64,000 bases of DNA, from NCBI RefSeq assembly GCF_020707215.1, contig NZ_JAJFET010000008.1, positions 104,370-168,369 of the forward strand. Direction: 5' to 3'. The notes beneath the pieces were generated by a model. The model searched no databases, was not told the DNA's origin, and worked only from the letters and a program-made list of their open reading frames with translations. The position numbers were made by a program, and so were the translations under genes. The stretch is from Sphingomonas sp. PL-96. Lineage in GTDB: Bacteria; Pseudomonadota; Alphaproteobacteria; Sphingomonadales; Sphingomonadaceae. Below are positions 18,469 through 25,174 of this stretch, piece by piece. Each line of letters starts with the position of its first letter. The first letter of the stretch is position 1.

Positions 18469-19383
18469 TCAGGCCGCCTTGGCGATGTCGAGCGTCGGGC
18501 GGGTCGCCGCGGCCTTTTCGACCATCGCGATCACCTCTGCACGACGCTCGCCGGTCAGCACCTGGCGCGGCGGGAGCACGCGCTCCGACCCGCGACCCAT
18601 GACCTGCTCGGCAAGCTTGATGGCCTGCACCAGGTCATGCTCGGCATCGAGGTGAAGGAGCGGCATGAACCAGCGATAGATTTCCAGCGCCTTGGCATGG
18701 TCGCCGCGCTCGAACGCGCGCACCAGTTCGACCGATTCGCGCGGGAAGGCATTGGTGAGGCCCGAGACCCAGCCCTTGGCGCCCAGGAACAGCCCTTCCA
18801 GCGCGACGTCGTCGAGCCCTGCGAACAGCACGAAGCGGTCGCCGAACTCGTTGCGAAAATCGGTGAAGCGACGGGTGTCGGGCGCCGATTCCTTGACCGC
18901 GACGATGTTCTTCACGTCGTGGAGCGCCGCCAGCACGCCGCGGTCGATCACGGTGCGATAGGCGGGCGGGTTGTTGTAGAGCATGATCGGCAGGCCGACC
19001 GCCTCTGCCACGCCGCGGAAGTGCGCGACCAGTTCCTCGGCCTTGGGCACATAGACCATCGGGGGGAGCAGCATCAGGCCATCGGCGCCGATCTTTTCGG
19101 CTGCCTGCGCATAGCGGGCGGCGCGGCGCTGATCATATTCCGAGACGCCGGTAAGCACCGGCACGCGACCTGCGACCACTTCCACGATCGCGGACAGGAC
19201 CTGCTGCTTTTCCTCGAACATCAGCGAGTTGTTCTCGCCAACAGTGCCAAGCGCGATCACGCCGGTCACCCCGTCACGGATCAGGTCGTCCACCACCCGC
19301 TGGGTTTCGCCCAAGTCGATCGACAGATCCTCGCGGAGCTGCGTCGTCACGGCGGGGAACACACCCTTCCAATCGACCATCAT
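18469..19383 (-). CDS. DHDPS-family deaminase, probable 1-pyrroline-4-hydroxy-2-carboxylate deaminase
   Basis: A 304-residue TIM-barrel protein of the dihydrodipicolinate synthase/NAL family. The Schiff-base lysine is in NIVAVKESAPDTRR, the catalytic Tyr in IMLYNNPPAYR and the entrance motif in GTVGENNSL. Members of this family in hydroxyproline loci turn 1-pyrroline-4-hydroxy-2-carboxylate into 2-oxoglutarate semialdehyde and ammonia; the neighbours here support that over true lysine synthesis. A 2-keto-3-deoxyarabonate dehydratase role would also be possible for the family. It is the first gene of the minus-strand unit. Three ATGs lie close together (19392, 19383, 19380). The middle one was taken; the ribosome site GAGAAG is too close to the first. 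Confidence 0.85.
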   Translation of the reverse strand: MMVDWKGVFPAVTTQLREDLSIDLGETQRVVDDLIRDGVTGVIALGTVGENNSLMFEEKQQVLSAIVEVVAGRVPVLTGVSEYDQRRAARYAQAAEKIGADGLMLLPPMVYVPKAEELVAHFRGVAEAVGLPIMLYNNPPAYRTVIDRGVLAALHDVKNIVAVKESAPDTRRFTDFRNEFGDRFVLFAGLDDVALEGLFLGAKGWVSGLTNAFPRESVELVRAFERGDHAKALEIYRWFMPLLHLDAEHDLVQAIKLAEQVMGRGSERVLPPRQVLTGERRAEVIAMVEKAAATRPTLDIAKAA

Positions 19384-19412
19384 CGGAACCATTCTCTTCT
19401 CGTTGCGGACAT

Positions 19413-19426
19413 ATACCGTATACGAT
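19413..19426. promoter_or_regulatory. Putative GntR operator in the hydroxyproline divergent promoter
   Basis: The sequence ATACCGTATACGAT is an imperfect palindrome around GTATAC, between the starts of the deaminase (19383) and the D-hydroxyproline dehydrogenase (19459). It differs by one base from the site at 39672-39685. GTATAC-centred sites are usual for FCD-type GntR regulators, and one is encoded in this locus. Binding is inferred. Confidence 0.65.
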
Positions 19427-19458
19427 AGGGATCGTTGCACCGCAACAGGAGAACGGGC

Positions 19459-20676
19459 GTGCGTGCGATTAATGTGGTGGGGGGCGGGGTCGTCGGCCTG
19501 GCGTGCGGCCTGGCGCTCGCGCGGGCGGGCCACAAGGTGACATTGCTGGAGGCGGACACCGCCCGCGGCGCCGCATCCTGGGGCAACGCCGGCCATATCG
19601 CGACCGAGCAGGTGGCGCCGCTCGCTTCCCCCGCGGCAGTGCGATCGGCACATCGGCGGCTGTTCGTGCGCGGCGGTGCGCTCGACCTGCCGCTGGGGCG
19701 GATCGCGAGCTGGCTGCCGTTTGCGCTGCGGCTGGTCGGGCGGTCGACGCCGCGGCACTTTGCTGCCGGCAGTGCTGCGCTGGGCGGGCTGCTGCACGAG
19801 GCGATGCCTGCTTGGGAGCGGTTGGTGGCGGCAATCGATGCGCCCGAGTTGCTGGCGCAGGAGGGGCACTTCGTGCTGTGGGAAACGCCGGAAACTGCCC
19901 AGGCAGGTCGCGCGGCTTGGACCGCGGCCGACACTGGCACTGCGCGCTTCCGCGACGCCGACGCGGCGGAGCTGGCCGCGATCACGGGCGTCACCACGGC
20001 ACCGGTCGCAGGGGCGATCCGCTTTTCCGGCAGCGGCCAGATCCGCGACCTGTCGGCCTTGGCGGCGGCGCTGGAGGCCGCCTTCACCCGCGCGGGCGGG
20101 CGGATCGTGCGCGAGCGGGCGGCGCTGCGCATCGTCGATGGCATGGCAGTGGTGCCCGGCCACCCGGCCGACCTCGTGCTGGTCGCCGCCGGGATCGGCT
20201 CGCGCGCGCTGATGGAGGCGACCGGCCATGCCGCGCCGATGATCGCCGAACGCGGCTATCACCTCCGCGCCGCCGCCGACCGCTGGCCGGCCGACCTTCC
20301 CCCGGTGGTGTTCGAGGACCGGTCGATGATCGTCACCCGCTATGGCGATTGCGTGCAGGCGGCGAGTTTCGTCGAGCTGGGAACGCCGGACGCGCCGCCC
20401 GATCCACGCAAGTGGGAGCGGCTGGAGGCGCATGTCCGCACGCTCGGGCTGCCGATCACCGGCCCCTTCCGCCGCTGGATGGGCGCGCGGCCCACCCTTC
20501 CCGACTATCTGCCGGCGATCGGCCGCTCGCGTCGTGCGGGCAACCTGCTCTATGCGTTCGGCCACCAGCATCTGGGGCTGACGCTGGCGCCGATCACGGC
20601 CGAGCTCGTTGCGGCGCTGGCCGCGGGCGAGCGCCTGGCGGTGGATCTGGCGCCCTTCGACCTCGCACGTTTTTGA
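19459..20676 (+). CDS. D-hydroxyproline dehydrogenase (DadA-like FAD oxidoreductase)
   Basis: A 405-residue FAD enzyme of the DadA/D-amino acid dehydrogenase type. The dinucleotide fold is INVVGGGVVGLACGLALARAG (shown in part: GGGVVG), followed by the Glu of LLEADT and SWGNAGHIATEQVAPL, a family hallmark. The C-terminal end GHQHLGLTLAPITAELVAAL binds FAD. In hydroxyproline loci such enzymes oxidise cis-4-hydroxy-D-proline to 1-pyrroline-4-hydroxy-2-carboxylate. It diverges from the deaminase gene across the palindromic operator and is followed after 13 bases by the peptidase. The GTG at 19459 follows GGAGAA with 5 bases spacing. Confidence 0.87.
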   Translation: MRAINVVGGGVVGLACGLALARAGHKVTLLEADTARGAASWGNAGHIATEQVAPLASPAAVRSAHRRLFVRGGALDLPLGRIASWLPFALRLVGRSTPRHFAAGSAALGGLLHEAMPAWERLVAAIDAPELLAQEGHFVLWETPETAQAGRAAWTAADTGTARFRDADAAELAAITGVTTAPVAGAIRFSGSGQIRDLSALAAALEAAFTRAGGRIVRERAALRIVDGMAVVPGHPADLVLVAAGIGSRALMEATGHAAPMIAERGYHLRAAADRWPADLPPVVFEDRSMIVTRYGDCVQAASFVELGTPDAPPDPRKWERLEAHVRTLGLPITGPFRRWMGARPTLPDYLPAIGRSRRAGNLLYAFGHQHLGLTLAPITAELVAALAAGERLAVDLAPFDLARF

Positions 20677-20689
20677 ACAAGGACACAGC

Positions 20690-21886
20690 ATGACTATCGG
20701 CGGATCGAATGCAGCGGCCGAACTGGCGGCAATCACCCCCTGGGCGGATCGCGCTGCTCCCATCGCCGCGTCGGAGCGCCACGCGCGGCTGGAACGCGCC
20801 CGCACGCTGGCCGAGGCGAGCGGTGCGGACGGGCTGCTGCTCAACGTCGGCGCGACGCTGCGCTATTTCGCGGGCGTACCCTGGGGGCCGAGCGAGCGGC
20901 TGGTGGCGATGCTGCTGCCCGCATCCGGCCGGCCGGTGCTGCTGTGCCCCGCCTTTGAACTCGGCACCCTCGAGGCGGATCTCGCGATCGATGCCGACAT
21001 CCGCCTGTGGGAGGAGGATGAAGACCCGATCGCGCTGCTCGCCGACACGCTGGTGGCGACGGGCGTCAGCCGGCTCGCAGTGGACCCGCTATTTCCGTTC
21101 CAATGGGCCGAGCGGCTGCGGGCGAAGGCGGGAGGCGTTACGCTGCTCGACGGCGCGCCCGCGATCGACGGCTGCCGGATGGTGAAATCGCCGGCCGAAC
21201 TGGCGCTGCTCGCCCAGGCGAAGGCGATGACGCTGGAGGTACACCGCCGCACCGCCCGCATCCTGCACCCCGGGATTGCGGCGAGCGAAGTGGTACGCTT
21301 CATCGACGCCGCGCACCGCGCGATCGGGGCGGCAGGATCGAGCTTCTGCATCGTCCAGTTCGGGCGCGCGACCGCGTTCCCGCACGGGCTGCCGGGCGAG
21401 CAGCTTTTGCAGGAAGGCGAGCTGGTGCTGGTCGACACCGGCTGCCTGGTCGAGGGCTATCACTCCGACATCACCCGCACCTATGCGTTCGGGGCGGTGT
21501 CGGACGAGGTGCGGAGCATCTGGGCGCTGGAAAAGGAGGCGCAGCAGGCGGCGTTCGACGCGGTGGTGCCGGGCGGGCCGTGCGAGAGCGTCGATGCGGC
21601 GGCACGGCGCGTGCTGGAGGCAGCCGGCCTCGGCCCCGACTATCGCCTGCCGGGGCTTCCGCATCGCACGGGGCATGGCATCGGCCTGTCGATCCACGAG
21701 CCGGCGTATCTGGTGCGCGGCGACAGGACGCCGCTTGCGCCCGGCATGTGCTTTTCCAACGAGCCGATGATCGTGGTGCCGGACCGCTTCGGCGTGCGGC
21801 TTGAGGATCACATGTACGTGACCGAGACGGGTGCGGCTTGGTTCACCCAGCCGCAGCACGCGATCGACCGGCCGTTCGGGGACTGA
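20690..21886 (+). CDS. M24-family Xaa-Pro peptidase
   Basis: A 398-residue protein with an N-terminal creatinase-like domain (residues 1-160) and a C-terminal pita-bread peptidase domain. The five metal ligands can be seen: two Asp in LVDTGCLVEGYHSDITRTY, His in LPHRTGHGIGLSIHE, and two Glu in CFSNEPMIVVPDRFG and GVRLEDHMYV. Such enzymes remove or split residues before proline. Placed directly after D-hydroxyproline dehydrogenase, it probably frees proline and hydroxyproline from imported peptides. No signal peptide was seen, so it is cytoplasmic. The ATG at 20690 has AAGGA about 8 bases upstream. Confidence 0.88.
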   Translation: MTIGGSNAAAELAAITPWADRAAPIAASERHARLERARTLAEASGADGLLLNVGATLRYFAGVPWGPSERLVAMLLPASGRPVLLCPAFELGTLEADLAIDADIRLWEEDEDPIALLADTLVATGVSRLAVDPLFPFQWAERLRAKAGGVTLLDGAPAIDGCRMVKSPAELALLAQAKAMTLEVHRRTARILHPGIAASEVVRFIDAAHRAIGAAGSSFCIVQFGRATAFPHGLPGEQLLQEGELVLVDTGCLVEGYHSDITRTYAFGAVSDEVRSIWALEKEAQQAAFDAVVPGGPCESVDAAARRVLEAAGLGPDYRLPGLPHRTGHGIGLSIHEPAYLVRGDRTPLAPGMCFSNEPMIVVPDRFGVRLEDHMYVTETGAAWFTQPQHAIDRPFGD

Positions 21887-21920
21887 GGCGCGCGCACCCG
21901 TTCCCGCACGTCGCGGCCGT

Positions 21921-22020
21921 ACCCCGGCGGAGGCCGGGGTCCAGGGCCAAGCAGCGCACCGACTGGCGGTGCCCGACTGGGGGTGCTTGGGACCCTGGGC
22001 TCCTGCCTTCGCAGGAGCCC
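21921..22020. repeat. Palindromic repeat locus B (two hairpins)
   Basis: Two hairpins with 4-base loops: ACCCCGGC-GGAG-GCCGGGGT at 21921-21940 and GGGCTCCTGC-CTTC-GCAGGAGCCC at 21997-22020. They lie between the convergent ends of the peptidase and homoserine dehydrogenase genes. They belong to the same family as loci A and C, and may also serve as a bidirectional terminator. Confidence 0.8.
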
Positions 22021-22044
22021 AGATAAGGGGCGTCGCAGGCGCGC

Positions 22045-23337
22045 TCAGCTCTCCAGGATGTGCATCCACATCGGCTCACCGACCAGGCTGGGCGAGCCGC
22101 GCAGGCGTTCGAGCGAGGCGGCGACGCAACGCTCCGGCACTTCGTGGGTGACGATCGCCACCAGCACGCTGCCGTCGGCATTGGCGCCGCGCTGCATCAA
22201 CCGCTCGATCGAGACGCCGGCGTCGCGCATTGCGGCCGCGATCTCCGCCAGCACGCCGACCTTGTCGGCGACCATCAGCCGCAGATAGGCCCGCCCGCGG
22301 CGTTCGCCGGTCGGGGCCGCCGGCTGCTCCGCCAGCGCCTCGGCCGGCTCGGCATAGGGAGGGCCGAACTCGCCGCGGGCAATGTCGATCAGGTCGGCGA
22401 CCACCGCGCTTGCGGTCGGGCCGTCGCCGGCGCCGCGACCCTGGAAGAACAGCCGCCCGACGAAATTGCCCTCCGCTACCACGGCGTTCAAGGACCCGGT
22501 AACGTGGGCGAGCGGATGGTCGAGCGGCACCAGATGCGGATGCACCCGCTGGAACAGCCCGTTCGCCCCTGCCTGCGCGACGCCCACCAGCCGCACGCGA
22601 TAGCCGAGCGTCGCCGCCTCGGCGATGTCGGCGGCAAGGACATGGCGCACGCCCGTTACCGCCACATCGTCGAACGCCGGACGTGTGCCGAAGGCCAGGC
22701 TGGCGAGGATCGACAGCTTGTGCGCGGCATCGATGCCGTCGATGTCGAAGCTGGGGTCGGCCTCGGCAAAGCCCAGCCGCTGGGCTTCGTCCAGCACCTC
22801 GGCGAAGTCGCGGCCTTCCGCTTCCATCTTCGAGAGGATGAAATTGCAGGTGCCGTTGAGGATGCCATAGACCTGGCCGATTGCGTTGGCGGCGGCACCC
22901 TCGCGCAGGCCCTTGATGACCGGTACGCCGCCGGCGACCGCCGCCTCGAACTTCAGCGCCACGCCGCGTGCTTCGGCGGCATGGGCGAGTTCCAGGCCGT
23001 GATGGGCGATCATCGCCTTGTTGGCGGTGACGACGTTCTTGCCGGCAGCCAGGGCCGAGCGGACCAGCGTCAGCGCCGGGCCGTCGGAGCCGCCCACCAG
23101 CTCCACCACCACGTCCGCGCGGGGATCGGCGGCGAGCGAGGCGGTGTCGTCGACCCAGTCGAAGCGCGACAGGTCGACGCCGCGGTCCTTGGTGCGATCG
23201 CGCGCCGAGACCGCGACGATTTCGATCGGGCGACCCGCCCGGCGCGTAATCAGCGCGCGATTGGTGTCGATCAGACGAATGACGCCCGCGCCGACCGTGC
23301 CAAGTCCTGCGATCGCGACGCGTAGCGGTTCCGTCAT
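22045..23337 (-). CDS. hom: Homoserine dehydrogenase
   Basis: A 430-residue enzyme that reduces aspartate semialdehyde to homoserine on the way to threonine and methionine. The NAD(P) loop is AIAGLGTVGAGVI near the N terminus. The catalytic region has KFEAAVAGGVPVIKGLREG and the family signature GILNGTCNFILSKMEAEG, followed by AEADPSFDIDGIDAAHKLSILASLAFG with the substrate Asp and Lys. The end (residues 350-430) is an ACT domain (LRLMVADKVGVLAEIAAAM), as in feedback-inhibited enzymes. The ATG at 23337 was chosen for family agreement at the N terminus; it follows GGAAAGAGGCAG. Confidence 0.96.
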   Translation of the reverse strand: MTEPLRVAIAGLGTVGAGVIRLIDTNRALITRRAGRPIEIVAVSARDRTKDRGVDLSRFDWVDDTASLAADPRADVVVELVGGSDGPALTLVRSALAAGKNVVTANKAMIAHHGLELAHAAEARGVALKFEAAVAGGVPVIKGLREGAAANAIGQVYGILNGTCNFILSKMEAEGRDFAEVLDEAQRLGFAEADPSFDIDGIDAAHKLSILASLAFGTRPAFDDVAVTGVRHVLAADIAEAATLGYRVRLVGVAQAGANGLFQRVHPHLVPLDHPLAHVTGSLNAVVAEGNFVGRLFFQGRGAGDGPTASAVVADLIDIARGEFGPPYAEPAEALAEQPAAPTGERRGRAYLRLMVADKVGVLAEIAAAMRDAGVSIERLMQRGANADGSVLVAIVTHEVPERCVAASLERLRGSPSLVGEPMWMHILES

Positions 23338-23492
23338 CTCTGCCTCTTTCCGTTGCGCCGCCGGAGACATGCCGGCGGCGGAGCGGCGTTAGCGGAGGGA
23401 CTGTGGTACAAACAACCCCGACAATGTCGCCCGGCTTTGCAGAAATTGCGAATACGCGAATTCTGCGGATGCGACGGGCGGCGAAAGCGCGG

Positions 23493-24440
23493 TTACTTCT
23501 TCAGCAGGCCGATCTCGACCAGCCGCTGGTGCAGATAATCGTGCGCGGTGATCGGCTGCGGGTAGCGGTTGCCCTCCCCCACGCAAGCGGGCAGCGTCTC
23601 GATCAGGAAATCGGGCGCGGGGTGGAGGAAGAAGGGCATCGAATAGCGCGAATTGCCGCGCCGCTCGGGCGCCGGATTGACGACGCGGTGGGTGGTCGAC
23701 GGCAGCACATGGTTGGTCAGCCGCTGCAGCATGTCGCCGACGTTGACGACCATCGCGCCCTTGGGCGGCTTCACGGCAAGCCACTGCCCGTCCTTGTCGA
23801 GCAGCTCCAGCCCGGCTTCCTCCGCACCCAGCAGCAGGGTGATGAGGTTGATGTCCTCATGCGCGCCCGCACGCACGCCCGGCGCATCGGCCGAGACCGG
23901 CGGATAGTGCAGCAGGCGCAAGACCGAATTGCCGTTGTCGACGGCATGCTCGAACCAGTTGGGCTCCAGCTTCAGATAGCGGGCGATCGCCGACAGCAGT
24001 TTGAGACCTGCGGTGTCGAAGGCTGCGAACAGCTCGGTGAAGGTCTCGCGAAAACCCTCCGGTGCCGACGGCCAGACATTGTCGGCCATCACCGCGCGGA
24101 AGCGGTGGTCGGCCGGCAGCTCGCGACCGATGTGCCAGAATTCCTTGAGGTCGTTCTCGGTCGCGTCCTTGGCGATCTCCAGCCCGAAGGGCGTGTAGCC
24201 ACGCGCGCCGCCGCCGCCCGGCTGGTGATAGCCACGCTTCTCTTCCTCGGGCAGCTTGAAGAACTGCTCGGTCAATGCCCAGGCACGCTCGATCAGCGCG
24301 GGGTCGATGCCGTGGTCGGCGACCATCGCGAAGCCGAAGCGCTCGAACGAGCCGCCGAACGCCTGGGCAAAGCCGTCCGGATCGCTCTGCTGGTCGGCAA
24401 GCGAGACGAGCGGCACCTGAGTCATGGGAACGTCGGACAT
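23493..24440 (-). CDS. 2-oxoglutarate/Fe(II) oxygenase of the isopenicillin N synthase family
   Basis: A 315-residue oxygenase. The N terminus (VPLVSLADQQSDPDGFAQAF) is the DIOX_N domain, and the C-terminal double-stranded beta helix has the iron ligands: His and Asp in RAGAHEDINLITLL, the distal His in LPSTTHRVVNP, and the Arg of the RxS-type motif in NSRYSMPFF. Family members hydroxylate or cyclise small molecules using 2-oxoglutarate or oxygen directly; in proteobacteria the substrate of this group is mostly unknown. It stands alone. The ATG at 24440 follows AGGAAA. Confidence 0.9.
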   Translation of the reverse strand: MSDVPMTQVPLVSLADQQSDPDGFAQAFGGSFERFGFAMVADHGIDPALIERAWALTEQFFKLPEEEKRGYHQPGGGGARGYTPFGLEIAKDATENDLKEFWHIGRELPADHRFRAVMADNVWPSAPEGFRETFTELFAAFDTAGLKLLSAIARYLKLEPNWFEHAVDNGNSVLRLLHYPPVSADAPGVRAGAHEDINLITLLLGAEEAGLELLDKDGQWLAVKPPKGAMVVNVGDMLQRLTNHVLPSTTHRVVNPAPERRGNSRYSMPFFLHPAPDFLIETLPACVGEGNRYPQPITAHDYLHQRLVEIGLLKK

Positions 24441-24650
24441 GGGGTTTCCTGCAAGCGTATGAATACGGAGCTGAATACGCCCGGAAACCGCCCGCGAACA
24501 GCCCTTGTGCGGCGTGCCCGGGCAGGCGCCGCGCGCGCCGGCCCGCCCGCCCGCCGCGCCCATCGGCAGCGCCCGCGGGAACACGCCGGCCCGCCCGCCG
24601 TTCGCGCTTTGAAGGCCCAGCGATCCGCGGGCCGGGAGAAGGAGCGAACC

Positions 24651-24992
24651 ATGGGCGGTCACCAGGTGACGGGGCAGGTCCCCGGCGACGACGGCTATGA
24701 CGAGGAAGGCTATGACGAGAGCCAGCGCGCGGAAATCCTCGAGGTGACGCGCGACGGCCCCTCCGACGGCACGCTGCTCACCGACATCGAGCCCGACATC
24801 GCCGAAAGCGACGACGAGGACGAAGACGAGCTGCTGATGGAGGATGACGAACTGGCCGGCGAGGACGACGACGACGACGTCATCGACCAGGACGACCAGG
24901 ACGAGGACGAGCTGCAGGAAGACTTCGACGAGGACGAGCTCGCCGAGGACGACGACCTGGAAGACCGGGACCGCACCGCGCTCGAGCCCTGA
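24651..24992 (+). CDS. Very acidic small protein, unknown function
   Basis: A 113-residue protein in which about half of the residues are Asp or Glu and only a handful are Arg or Lys. After a short neutral start (MGGHQVTGQVPGDDGYDEEG) come long acidic runs such as DDDDDVIDQDDQDEDEL. It has no membrane segment or Cys. A good ribosome site (GAGAAGGAG) lies before the ATG. The opposite strand is open but reads as a long Ser-rich run, which fits a shadow frame. Such proteins can mimic nucleic acid or bind calcium or basic proteins; nothing nearby decides this. The codon pattern (GAC/GAG) is that of the neighbours. Confidence 0.7.
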   Translation: MGGHQVTGQVPGDDGYDEEGYDESQRAEILEVTRDGPSDGTLLTDIEPDIAESDDEDEDELLMEDDELAGEDDDDDVIDQDDQDEDELQEDFDEDELAEDDDLEDRDRTALEP

Positions 24993-25105
24993 GCCACGGG
25001 CCGGCCGCAACCGCGCCGGCGCTGGTGCCGGGCGGTTGCGGCTGCGCGGCTGAACGCGCGCCCCCCCTGCCGGGCCGCGAATGCCGGGCTGAGGGATAGC
25101 GACGC

Positions 25106-25132
25106 AAAAAAGGGGCCGGCATTGCCGACCCC
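25106..25132 (-). terminator. Intrinsic terminator of the TonB receptor gene
   Basis: On the minus strand a GC-rich stem (GGGGTCGGC / GCCGGCCCC, one mismatch) with a 3-base loop is followed by six T (the A run at 25106-25111 on the plus strand). It lies about 40 bases after the stop of the receptor gene at 25175. Confidence 0.85.
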
Positions 25133-25174
25133 CTGGTTGCCCGGATGCGAGCGGCGGGTGCCCCCGCCGCCGGC

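Noticed and set aside
17215..19428. Plus-strand open frame of 737 codons
   Set aside because: Antisense to the hydroxyproline epimerase and deaminase; no motif, and the composition is typical of a shadow frame.
24710..24997. Ser-rich minus-strand frame opposite the acidic protein
   Set aside because: A run of almost pure Ser is the antisense image of GAC/GAG codons; the plus frame has the better ribosome site.
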